Below, piece by piece: positions 1 through 6,817 of a DNA stretch of 15,041 nt. Positions within the stretch are counted from its first letter, which is position 1. Each line of letters opens with the position of its first letter. The stretch lies in NCBI GenBank assembly GCA_044227705.1, contig JBGAWE010000101.1, positions 1 to 15,041 on the forward strand, in the 5' to 3' direction. The translations under genes and the position numbers were made by a program. This DNA is from JANOQP01 sp044227705. Its GTDB lineage: Bacteria; Bacteroidota; Bacteroidia; Chitinophagales; Saprospiraceae. The notes under the pieces are model-generated. The model had not been told where the DNA came from, searched no databases, and saw only the letters and a list, made by a program, of their open reading frames with translations.

Positions 1-39
1 GCCGAGAAAGAGCTTATTTTTCATAATTCTTGTGCTTTT

Positions 40-1479
40 TTAGTTGTCCCAAAAGACTTTGGCCGTCAACGCGTGTTGGCCGGGGAATGATTGGTTGAGG
101 CTCTCCTCGCTCTCCGGGTAGGGGAGGATGGTTGGGAAGGCTCCGAGGGAGTTCTTCAAAGGCGCGACAAAGATGCCGCCCGGTGAAGCAAACCACTCCT
201 GTCCGGCCTTGTCATAGCGGCGCGTCTCAATCCACGACTCGATGGGCTGGATGCCGGTCATGCAGACCCACTTTTGGTAGGCGATGGACTTGAGCGGGCT
301 GCCCGCGTTGAAAGCACCAGCACCCTTCAAGTAGGTTGTGTCGGCACCATCGGCGAGACCGAGGTAGGCGCAGTTCTGGTGGACTGCCTCTTCGTAGTTC
401 GCCTTGGCGTCGCCGATTCCAGCCTCGGCAAGTAGAAGATTGCCTTCCCATGCCGAGAGAAGCACCACCGGCATGGTGGGGCTGAAAAGGACGCCGTCGC
501 CTGTCTTCGCGCCCGCAGGGGTAGAATAGGTCTTCCCGACGGGAGCCGCTTCAATGCCGCCGAAGGTCAGGCCGATTTGCTGGCCTTCCCCATTGGGGTC
601 GTAGAAGTAGTTGAGGCGCGGGTCACCAGTATTGTTCAGGTAGTCCATAGACGTGGTCGTGGCAATATAGAAGTTGCCGAGGGCCGTGCTCTTCGCCGCG
701 TTGTAGAAAGGGTTGCTGCCCGATGTGCCGCCGGGGAAGCTCACCATGGCCGCGTCCGCATTATCGGTGATGTAGTCGGCTGCGTTTGTCGAAGGGGCTG
801 TGCCCGTGCCCGTGCGAACCACCATTTTGAGGAGGAGCGAGTTGGCAAACTTGCGCCACTTGGCCATGTCGCCTGCGTAGATGACGTCGTCGGCACCTGG
901 GTGCGTGTAGCCACCGGTTGCGTCCGCAGCGTCGATGATGGCGATGGCATCGGCTACCTCCGCTTGGAGCTGGCCGTAGACCGTCGCCGCAGCGTCGTAG
1001 CGCGGGTGGAGAATTTGGTTCTCGCTGTTGCCCTGCAGAGCCTCCGAGTACGGGATGTCGCCGAACAGGTCGAGGCAGACCTGCATGTTGTACGCTTTGA
1101 TGATTTTTGCGATGGCGACGTAGTACTTCTGCTCGGGAGCCTTGTCGATGATGTAGTTGAGGTTGACCGAGCTGCGGTAGAGCGAGCGCCACAGTTCGTT
1201 GCCTTCCGAGGAGGCCATGATGTGCTTGTCGGGGTCGGTCAACGAGACGCCGGGGCCGCCCGTGAAGTACTGGCACCACTGGTTGAGGTTGGAGAACATG
1301 CGTTGCCCCACGCCGATGGATGTGTACAGCTCGCCGGTCGTGAGCTGCAGGTCGACGCGCGAAGAGAGCGACTGGTTCGGGTCGTTGTTGACGTCGAGGT
1401 AGCTCTTTTTGCAAGAGGTGACCGCAAAGGCCACACCGACGGCGACGAGGACCGCGTATTTCAATTTGAAAAGTTTCAT
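40..1479 (-). CDS. SusD/RagB-family outer-membrane lipoprotein (SusD-like_2 type)
   Basis: This is the surface lipoprotein that caps a SusC transporter and helps capture the nutrient oligomer. The 479-residue product begins with a lipoprotein signal whose lipobox ends at Cys23 (AVTSC), followed by the family-typical stretch YLDVNNDPNQ at 27-36. The helical SusD core is visible at 124-148 (AKIIKAY, then LFGDIPYSEAL) and 159-182 (PRYDAAATVYGQL), and the C-terminal part has the usual W-x-E-x-RR pattern (SWIETRRYD). The NDPN opening and the QKW...ESW...RR region resemble the SusD-like_2 (PF12771) branch more than classical starch SusD. It starts 21 bases after the susC stop, so the two are almost certainly co-transcribed. 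Length is normal and no lesion is seen. The family call is firm; the substrate is unknown. Confidence 0.95.
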   Translation of the reverse strand: MKLFKLKYAVLVAVGVAFAVTSCKKSYLDVNNDPNQSLSSRVDLQLTTGELYTSIGVGQRMFSNLNQWCQYFTGGPGVSLTDPDKHIMASSEGNELWRSLYRSSVNLNYIIDKAPEQKYYVAIAKIIKAYNMQVCLDLFGDIPYSEALQGNSENQILHPRYDAAATVYGQLQAEVADAIAIIDAADATGGYTHPGADDVIYAGDMAKWRKFANSLLLKMVVRTGTGTAPSTNAADYITDNADAAMVSFPGGTSGSNPFYNAAKSTALGNFYIATTTSMDYLNNTGDPRLNYFYDPNGEGQQIGLTFGGIEAAPVGKTYSTPAGAKTGDGVLFSPTMPVVLLSAWEGNLLLAEAGIGDAKANYEEAVHQNCAYLGLADGADTTYLKGAGAFNAGSPLKSIAYQKWVCMTGIQPIESWIETRRYDKAGQEWFASPGGIFVAPLKNSLGAFPTILPYPESEESLNQSFPGQHALTAKVFWDN

Positions 1480-1500
1480 CTTCTTAAGACTTTGGTTTGA

Positions 1501-4500
1501 TTAGAAATTGAGCCGGATCTCCGCGCCGTAGCTCTTGGCCGGCGGGGTCGTTGTCGTCTCGATGCCGGTTGCGTCGCTCGCGCCGCCAATGCCGCTGACC
1601 TCGGGGTCGGCGAACACGTTCTCGCTCGGGAGCCAGAACTTGAGGTTCTTGCCGAACAGGCCGACCGTCACCGATTTGAAGCGGCCGAGGGTTGTCTTCG
1701 GCAGCGTGTAGGAGAGGGTGATCTCGCGCAATTTGAGATAGGAGGCATCGATTAGGTACGACGCGGCCGGGGTCGACTTGTAGTAGTCGTAGGCCTGTGT
1801 GGCCGTCGTGTTCGCGGAGCCGTCGGCATTGACCGAGTTTTCGAGGATGAAATCCTCGCGGTTGCCGATGTCCGTCTTGATGGACGTGCCATTGAAGATG
1901 GTCGACGTCGCGGTGCCCGAGAAGAACTTGCCGCCCTTCTTCCCGTCGAGCAGCGCCGAAACGGTGAAGCCGTGCGAGCTGATGGACGTGCCAAGGCTGC
2001 CGATCCACTTCGGCTGGTAGCTGCCGAGGTACTCGAGCGAGGCGCTCTTCTGCGGGTTGCCGTTGCCGTCGACGACGATTTTGCCGTTGTCGTCATAGAC
2101 GTAGTTCGTCCCCTTGAACGTGCCAAAAGGCTGACCTTCGGCTGCCACGAGGTTCATCGAGCCGTGGCCCGTGAAGTGGACGAGGCCCGTGAAGATGGCC
2201 AGCTCGTCGGTCTCCGAGTCGTTCTTGATGATGGTGTTGACCTTGTTGTGGTTCTGGGACCAAGTGCCGAAGAGCTTCCACGTCAGCATGTTCGAGCGGA
2301 CGGGCGTGAGGCGGACGACAACCTCGTGGCCCCAGTTGGTCATGCGGCCGATGTTGACCGGCAGCAGGGCGTAGCCCGACGACCACGGGATGTTGACATC
2401 GACGATCTGGTTCTTCGAGTTGATGTTGTAATACGTGTACTCCAGTTCGATGCGATCCTGCAGCAGCCCGAGGTCGATCCCCGCCTCCGAGGTGACGGAA
2501 AGCTCAGGCTTGAGGTTCGGGTTGCCGATGCGCTGGCTTTGTTGGGCGCCCGCAACACCGTTGAAGGGGAAGCGGATCTGGTAGTCGTCGCCCTGATCCA
2601 AAAGCGTCGGGTTGAGGCCGTAGTAGGAGTCGAGACGATAGGTCGGCGCGTCCTTGCCTGCCGAGCCGAGGCCGCCACGGAGCTTCAGGTTCGAGATTTG
2701 GTCCATGCCGAAATTGGGCAACTGCGTCGGGACGAACGACACGCCGCCGCCCTGGTAGAAGAAGCCGCGCTTGCCGCTCGGCAGCGTCGAGGAGTAGTCC
2801 TGACGGGCCGAGTACTCGAGGAAGAGATAGTCCTTGTAGCCGATGGAGTTGTTGAGGTAGAAGCCGAAGAGACGATACTGCGAGGTCTCGTTCGTCGCAA
2901 GCGTCTGCGCAACAGAGTTCGTCAGGTCGTAGAATTCGGGGATGACGAGGCCGCCCGTGGTCTGCCCCCGGACGGTGCGCCGTGTCTGGTCGATGCTGTT
3001 GAAACCGGCCAGCGTGTTGAGCTTGAAGTCCTCCGAGAGCTGCTTGTGGTATGCGCCGAAGACGTCGTAGGTCATGTTGATGAAGCGGTCGGTGCTCTCC
3101 TTGTAGCCGCCGAGGCTATTCGTGTTGCCCGGGTTGCGGCCGCCGTCGAGCAGTTGGCCATCGGCCCAGACGAGGGCCTTCTCATATTGGAACTTCGGGC
3201 TTTTCTCCGTCACGACGCTCGTGATGAAGTCGGTGGCGACGCGGCCCGTGATGTCGAAGTTGCTGTTGAAGCTGTACTTAAGCGAGGCATTCGAGATGAC
3301 GTTGTCGACGAAGTTGCGCACGTCCTGTTTGTCGAGGATGAAGTACGGGTTGATGCTGTACTGTCCATAGAATCCCTTGAAGTCGTGGTACGGTGAGTTG
3401 TAGTCGCGCAGTTCGCGGAACGGGATGTTCGCCGGGGTCTGCGTCGCAAAGGCCATCGCAGGGGTGCCCGACGAGTAGCCGAACGGGTAACCGCCCTCGG
3501 TCGCGCCGCGCTGCTCGAGCTTCACGTAGTTCATTGAGAAGGCCGACGAAAGCTTGTCGGAGAACTTCTGCGACACGTTCAGGATGACGTTGTGCTTGTT
3601 GAAGAACGTGTGGGGCATGATGCCCTGGTTGTTGTAGTTCGTGTAGCCGAGATAGTAGGAGGTCTTGTCGTTGCCGCCGTCGACCGAGACGTTGTTGCGG
3701 AACGTCATGCCGATGTCGAAGAAGTTCTGGAAGTTGTTCTTCACCGGCGAGTACGGGCGGATAAGCTGCTCAGTTTTGCCGTTCGAAAGCGGGATAAGGT
3801 TGCCGTTCGCGTCGATTGGCGCACCCGTCCACGGAATGAGCTGGCCATCATAGGGCGCGCCCCAAGAGAAGTTCTCGCCCATGAAAATGTTGATGCCGCC
3901 GCCGCAGCCGCCGCAGGTCTGGTAGCCTGACCCCCATTTTTCTTGTTGCTTGTAGATGAGATAAGCCTTGTCGCGCGAGATGGAGGACGAGACGTTGATG
4001 TTCGCCTTTTCGCCTTTCTTGCCCTTTTTAGTGGTGATGACGACCACACCCGAGCCGCCGCGCGACCCGTACAAAGTCGTCGCCGCCGGGCCTTTAAGCA
4101 CCGTGACAGATTCGATGTCATCCGGGTTGATGTCGTTGGCGCGGTTGCCGAAGTCGACGTAGTTATCGCGGTCGCCCGCCTTGCCCGAGGCCCGGTCGGC
4201 CGTGCCGCCGCCGCCCGAGGAGGACGAGTTGTTGAGCGGAACCCCGTCAACGACGATGAGGGCGTTGTTGCCCTGCGTCAGCGAGGTCTCGCCGCGCAGG
4301 ACGATGCGCGTCGAGGCACCCGCTTGGCCCGAGGCCTGCCCAATGCGCACACCGGCCGTCTTGCCCTGCAGCGCGTTGAGCACACTCTTGTTGGCAACTT
4401 GGTTGAGGTCGGCCGAGCTGACCGTCTGGTTGGCATAGACGACGTCGCTCTTGTTGCGGGTCAGGCCGGTCGCCGAGACAACGACCTCCGTGAGCACCTT

Positions 4501-4788
4501 GCTCGACGACAGCCGCACATCGACGACGTTCGACGCGCCCAGTGCGATTTCCTGGGCGTTGTAGCCCGTGTAGCTGACGATGAGCGTCGTCGCCTCGCGC
4601 GGCACGGATAGGGAGTACTTCCCGTTGACGTCCGTGACCGTCCCTGCGGACGTGCCTTTCGCCTGCACACTTGCGCCGATGAGGGTCTCTCCGCTGTCGT
4701 CGGTGACCGTCCCGACGACGGTGCGCTGCGCCGTCGCCACGAAGGCCGCGAAGCACACCAGTGACAGAACTAGTGAAAGTCTTTTCAT
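1501..4788 (-). CDS. SusC/RagA-family TonB-dependent outer-membrane transporter
   Basis: This is the barrel through which an oligomer bound by the partner SusD lipoprotein is imported with TonB energy. The 1095-residue product has a Sec signal peptide (1-20, ending ATA before Gln21), a carboxypeptidase-regulatory-like beta domain (about 24-94), a TonB-box-like segment (VLTEVVVSATG, 98-108), and a plug domain (about 110-255) with the SusC signature LKGPAATTLYGSRGGSG at 231-247. The rest is a 22-strand-type barrel ending in the canonical aromatic terminus (EIRLNF). A Ser/Gly-rich loop (SSSSGGGG) lies in the plug near 188-195, and a CGGCGGG cysteine pair occurs early in the barrel. It is intact and of usual length. 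susD follows 21 bases downstream. No FecR/ECF sigma pair and no N-terminal signalling extension is visible, so regulation must act elsewhere or through the leader. Confidence 0.97.
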   Translation of the reverse strand: MKRLSLVLSLVCFAAFVATAQRTVVGTVTDDSGETLIGASVQAKGTSAGTVTDVNGKYSLSVPREATTLIVSYTGYNAQEIALGASNVVDVRLSSSKVLTEVVVSATGLTRNKSDVVYANQTVSSADLNQVANKSVLNALQGKTAGVRIGQASGQAGASTRIVLRGETSLTQGNNALIVVDGVPLNNSSSSGGGGTADRASGKAGDRDNYVDFGNRANDINPDDIESVTVLKGPAATTLYGSRGGSGVVVITTKKGKKGEKANINVSSSISRDKAYLIYKQQEKWGSGYQTCGGCGGGINIFMGENFSWGAPYDGQLIPWTGAPIDANGNLIPLSNGKTEQLIRPYSPVKNNFQNFFDIGMTFRNNVSVDGGNDKTSYYLGYTNYNNQGIMPHTFFNKHNVILNVSQKFSDKLSSAFSMNYVKLEQRGATEGGYPFGYSSGTPAMAFATQTPANIPFRELRDYNSPYHDFKGFYGQYSINPYFILDKQDVRNFVDNVISNASLKYSFNSNFDITGRVATDFITSVVTEKSPKFQYEKALVWADGQLLDGGRNPGNTNSLGGYKESTDRFINMTYDVFGAYHKQLSEDFKLNTLAGFNSIDQTRRTVRGQTTGGLVIPEFYDLTNSVAQTLATNETSQYRLFGFYLNNSIGYKDYLFLEYSARQDYSSTLPSGKRGFFYQGGGVSFVPTQLPNFGMDQISNLKLRGGLGSAGKDAPTYRLDSYYGLNPTLLDQGDDYQIRFPFNGVAGAQQSQRIGNPNLKPELSVTSEAGIDLGLLQDRIELEYTYYNINSKNQIVDVNIPWSSGYALLPVNIGRMTNWGHEVVVRLTPVRSNMLTWKLFGTWSQNHNKVNTIIKNDSETDELAIFTGLVHFTGHGSMNLVAAEGQPFGTFKGTNYVYDDNGKIVVDGNGNPQKSASLEYLGSYQPKWIGSLGTSISSHGFTVSALLDGKKGGKFFSGTATSTIFNGTSIKTDIGNREDFILENSVNADGSANTTATQAYDYYKSTPAASYLIDASYLKLREITLSYTLPKTTLGRFKSVTVGLFGKNLKFWLPSENVFADPEVSGIGGASDATGIETTTTPPAKSYGAEIRLNF

Positions 4789-4834
4789 AACTACTGATTT
4801 GGTTTAGAAAAAAGAACTTGATTGATGATTGTCG

Positions 4835-4860
4835 CCCGGCCCAGAGAAGCTCTGGACGGG
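4835..4860 (-). promoter_or_regulatory. Hairpin in the presumed susC leader
   Basis: On the plus strand, CCCG (4835-4838) and CGGG (4857-4860) flank CCAGAG-AAG-CTCTGG (4841-4855), giving a 6-pair stem on a 3-base loop, then a small asymmetric internal bulge, then 4 more pairs. It is not followed by a T-run on the minus strand, so it does not look like a terminator. It ends 46 bases before the susC start codon and would sit in the 5' untranslated RNA. A role in mRNA stability or translation control is inference. Confidence 0.4.
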
Positions 4861-4878
4861 TATTCCATGTTCAACAGA

Positions 4879-4985
4879 AAATGGCCTTTTGGAGAGGATG
4901 GCATGAGGATTTTGGGGAATCCGAGCGGCCATTTTTCGCGGCCAAGCCTCAAAAGTTGGTACGGGCGAAGGTAGAAATGGCCTTT
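4879..4985. repeat. Three-copy symmetric repeat: AAATGGCC, inverted GGCCATTT, AAATGGCC
   Basis: AAATGGCC occurs at 4879-4886 and again at 4975-4982, both followed by TTT, with the inverted copy GGCCATTT at 4927-4934 exactly midway. The gap is 40 bases on each side. The middle copy can pair with either outer copy but not both, so in a transcript the two hairpins would be mutually exclusive. The first pair extends to 9 bases (AAAATGGCC with GGCCATTTT). It lies 90-200 bases upstream of susC. Confidence 0.5.
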
Positions 4986-5041
4986 AGAACCCCTAATCCA
5001 CCGCTGATTTTCTTTCGGTGCCTGACATCTGCTACCAAAGC

Positions 5042-5077
5042 CAGTCGGTTGTAAAAAGTTGGTTGTCAGTCAGTTGT
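5042..5077. repeat. Imperfect 11-base direct repeat upstream of susC
   Basis: CAGTCGGTTGT at 5042-5052 and CAGTCAGTTGT at 5067-5077 match at 10 of 11 positions and start 25 bases apart. Their position about 260 bases before the susC start would fit paired operator half-sites, but no regulator is encoded nearby and chance repetition is possible. Confidence 0.3.
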
Positions 5078-5263
5078 GCCAAAGAACCGGGCGTTTCCGG
5101 GCTGTTGAAAAAAATTTCAGTTGAAAGCCGGTCGAAGATTTGCCTCGCCGCGTTGACTCAAGCAACGACTCACTCGTCGCGGCCGCTGCCAACCGCTCGG
5201 ACTTTTTTCGTGTCCTCAAGCTCACTGTTCAAACATTGTGGTTTTTGGGCAGCAACAGAGCCA

Positions 5264-6007
5264 TCAATCAAGAAAACCAACAACCCGCTTATCGTGCCGC
5301 TCCGTCAACATGGTCTTCCACTTCATGAAAAGGCCTTCCTGCCCGGCCTCGTCGAGCCTCGGGTTTTCACCATAAAACCCGAGCAGGTCGCGCTGCCGGA
5401 AAAGCTCGTAAAAAGCGACCGCCGCCGAAACCGACACGTTCAAGCTCTGCGCCAGCCCAGCCATCGGGATGACAAAAAAGCCGTCGCAAAGTGCGAGCGA
5501 GGCCGGGGTCGGCCCGAAGTGCTCGTTGCCGAAAAGCAGGACGACCGGCCGCGTCAGGTCAAGTTCGAACAGGCTGCGGGTTGGTTTCCCAATGTTTCCC
5601 GGTTCAGTTTCTTGCAGTTTTAGCACAGCCTCGCGGACGGACGGGGTCTTTTTCGTGAAATGGGAAAGCTCGTAGGTTTCCGAAAGGTGCGCCGCCCAGA
5701 CCTCCCCACCAGTCAGTTCTCGGGCCGCCGCGAGGCAGTCCAGCGGGTCGTGGAAGAGCCGAACCTCGACGTATTTGTACACACCGCCCGACGACCGCTT
5801 GCCCAGCTTGATGCCCTGCCGCGCTAGCCCCGGCTCGCTGTCGAGCGCCCAGACCTGCCGGATGCCTACCGCGTCGGCCGTGCGCAGTACGGCATTGATG
5901 TTGAGCGGGTCGTGGATGTTCTCCATGATGGCGACAACATCGGGCTGCGTCCGGCGAATGGCGGCGCGGAGTTTCTCGGTGCGCGGGGCGGTCAGTTCGG
6001 TCGGCAT
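5264..6007 (-). CDS. trmH: SpoU/TrmH-family RNA 2'-O-methyltransferase
   Basis: This is an S-adenosylmethionine-dependent enzyme of the SPOUT (trefoil-knot) class, most likely acting on tRNA ribose (TrmH, Gm18). The 247-residue product shows the three SpoU motifs: NINAVLRTADAVG at 36-48 with the catalytic-type Arg42; LLFGNEHFGP at 157-166; and IPMAGLAQSLNVSVSAA at 180-196, which forms the knot and cofactor site. VENIHDP-type spacing before motif 1 (here MENIHDPLN) resembles TrmH more than the rRNA enzyme RlmB, which also carries an extra N-terminal domain missing here. The open frame continues upstream, but the ATG at 6007 sits 5 bases after the bshB1 stop and directly starts the family-like N-terminus, so I chose it. 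It is co-transcribed with bshB1. An rRNA substrate cannot be excluded. Confidence 0.9.
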   Translation of the reverse strand: MPTELTAPRTEKLRAAIRRTQPDVVAIMENIHDPLNINAVLRTADAVGIRQVWALDSEPGLARQGIKLGKRSSGGVYKYVEVRLFHDPLDCLAAARELTGGEVWAAHLSETYELSHFTKKTPSVREAVLKLQETEPGNIGKPTRSLFELDLTRPVVLLFGNEHFGPTPASLALCDGFFVIPMAGLAQSLNVSVSAAVAFYELFRQRDLLGFYGENPRLDEAGQEGLFMKWKTMLTERHDKRVVGFLD

Positions 6008-6012
6008 TTTTT

Positions 6013-6747
6013 TCAGGTCAATTGGAAAAGGTCGGCCACGCCCATCGTTCGGGCGACGATGAAACCTTCTGCGAACTCGGCCCCAATCGGACGGCCGAAT
6101 ACGCGCATCTTGGCGGCCATGAAGTCGATGAAATCTTTGCCGGAAATGGGCGTGGCGGGGCCGTTCGGCTCGTTTTCTGAGTAGAATTGGCTGCGGAAGG
6201 TCAAAATGGCGGCCATCTTCTTTGCGAAAAACGGCGTGATGTCGACCACGAAATCGGGGTCGAGGTGCTTGTCCTGGATGTAGTGGTAGACCGCCCGGGG
6301 CCGCCAGGCTTGTTGCGGAAGGCTGTCGTCGCCGAGGGTCTCGATTTTTGGAAGACCGGCGAAAAAGCAGGCATCGGCCTCCAGTTTGGCGGCGCGGCCG
6401 TGGTCGGGGTGGCGGTCGTCGGGCGCGTTGCAAAGCACAATCTCGGGCCGGGCCGCCCGGACGACTCGGATTACCTCCCGAAGGCTCTCCTCTTTCCAGT
6501 TGAAAAAACCGTCGCCCAAATCGAGTGTCACGCGGAATGCCGCGCCGACGAGCCGGGCAGATTCTGCGGCCTCATCGGCGCGGCCCTCGGGCGTGCCGCG
6601 AGAGCCAAGCTCGCCCCGCGTCAGGTCGAGGATGCCGAAGGTCCGCCCGGCGGCTGCGTGCCGGAGGAGGGTCCCGACGGCAGAAAGCTCCACGTCGTCG
6701 GGGTGGGCACCGAAGGCGAGGATGTCCACTTTTTGTATCTGTTTCAA
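6013..6747 (-). CDS. bshB1: Bacillithiol biosynthesis deacetylase BshB1 (PIG-L/LmbE family)
   Basis: It removes acetate from N-acetylglucosaminyl-malate, the second step of bacillithiol synthesis in the cytoplasm. The zinc site of the LmbE fold is clear: AHPDDVEL (His15, Asp18 in this numbering; Asp17 as likely base) and RHPDHGRA (His116). Further BshB1-type blocks are DLTRGELGSRGT, EIVLCNAPDDRHPDHGRA, QQAWRPRAVYHYIQD and SQFYSENEP, matching Bacteroidota BshB1 along its length. The start is uncertain. There is no ATG: the frame opens with GTG at 6801, then TTG at 6747, then GTG at 6729. Family members begin one to three residues before DILAF, so a short form is likely; I chose TTG, which gives 244 residues. 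The 6801 start would lie inside the overlapping divergent promoters. bshA and bshC are not in this window. Confidence 0.93.
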   Translation of the reverse strand: MKQIQKVDILAFGAHPDDVELSAVGTLLRHAAAGRTFGILDLTRGELGSRGTPEGRADEAAESARLVGAAFRVTLDLGDGFFNWKEESLREVIRVVRAARPEIVLCNAPDDRHPDHGRAAKLEADACFFAGLPKIETLGDDSLPQQAWRPRAVYHYIQDKHLDPDFVVDITPFFAKKMAAILTFRSQFYSENEPNGPATPISGKDFIDFMAAKMRVFGRPIGAEFAEGFIVARTMGVADLFQLT

Positions 6748-6751
6748 TGAA

Positions 6752-6785
6752 TTTGCGTCCAATTTTTCAACAAAAAATACCTTTG
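6752..6785 (+). promoter_or_regulatory. Candidate Bacteroidota-type promoter for the SH3-like gene
   Basis: TTTG (6752-6755), a 22-base spacer and TACCTTTG (6778-6785), an exact match to the TAnnTTTG -7 consensus, precede the ATG at 6818 by 32 bases. It overlaps the divergent bshB1 promoter candidate. Confidence 0.5.
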
Positions 6786-6806
6786 TCCACGCCAGCGGCA
6801 CTCAAA
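6771..6806 (-). promoter_or_regulatory. Candidate Bacteroidota-type promoter for bshB1-trmH
   Basis: Read on the minus strand, TTTG (6806-6803) is followed after 23 bases by TATTTTTTG (6779-6771), one base off the TAnnTTTG -7 element. It lies 24 bases ahead of the TTG start at 6747 and overlaps the promoter proposed for the divergent gene, sharing the TA at 6778-6779. Confidence 0.35.
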
Positions 6807-6817
6807 CATACTTTTTC

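Larger units (their letters stand above)
4789..5263. other. Gene-free 475-base region upstream of susC
   Basis: This stretch lies between the end of the trmH-like gene and the start of susC. Both neighbours are on the minus strand, so it should carry the susC promoter, a leader RNA and any terminator for trmH. I see no credible reading frame: the open frames crossing it on the plus strand run into the antisense of trmH. I also see no exact TAnnTTTG element on the minus strand and no clear intrinsic terminator. It does hold several small structured elements, listed separately: a hairpin 47 bases before the susC start, a three-copy GGCCATTT repeat set, and an imperfect 11-base direct repeat. 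A further inverted repeat, GCCGCG (5147-5152) with CGCGGC (5178-5183), frames two GACTCA copies 12 bases apart. Confidence 0.75.

Noticed and set aside
577..1500. 307-codon open frame on the plus strand
   Set aside because: It is antisense to susD; low-complexity Val/Arg/Asp composition and no domain.
1972..3396. 474-codon open frame on the plus strand
   Set aside because: It lies wholly antisense to susC, whose protein is a clear full-length family member. The translation is rich in Val, Arg, Asp and Glu without domain features, as expected for the complement of a GC-rich gene.
3890..3920. Cys-Gly cluster in SusC considered as a metal-binding motif
   Set aside because: TCGGCGGG gives a CxxC pair, but Gly-rich loops of this kind occur in SusC barrels and no second ligand pair is visible.
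5147..5183. GCCGCG/CGCGGC inverted repeat as a structured RNA
   Set aside because: Six-base arms in GC-rich DNA with a 25-base loop are expected by chance; mentioned in the region entry only.
5200..5263. Possible intrinsic terminator for the trmH-like gene
   Set aside because: Only a 4-pair GGAC/GTCC stem around an A-rich loop is present, with no T-run after it on the minus strand.
5018..5623. 201-codon open frame on the plus strand starting in the gap before susC
   Set aside because: More than half of it is antisense to the trmH-like gene, and the non-coding part is Ser/Lys-rich without a motif, a promoter or a family resemblance.
6008..6433. 142-residue N-terminal extension of the trmH-like frame
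   Set aside because: This part overlaps bshB1 in another frame and is an Arg/Pro-rich shadow. The SpoU domain begins properly at the ATG at 6007, 5 bases after the bshB1 stop.
6386..6817. 144-residue N-terminal extension of the SH3-like gene
   Set aside because: It is antisense to bshB1, lies upstream of an exact promoter match, and has shadow-like composition.
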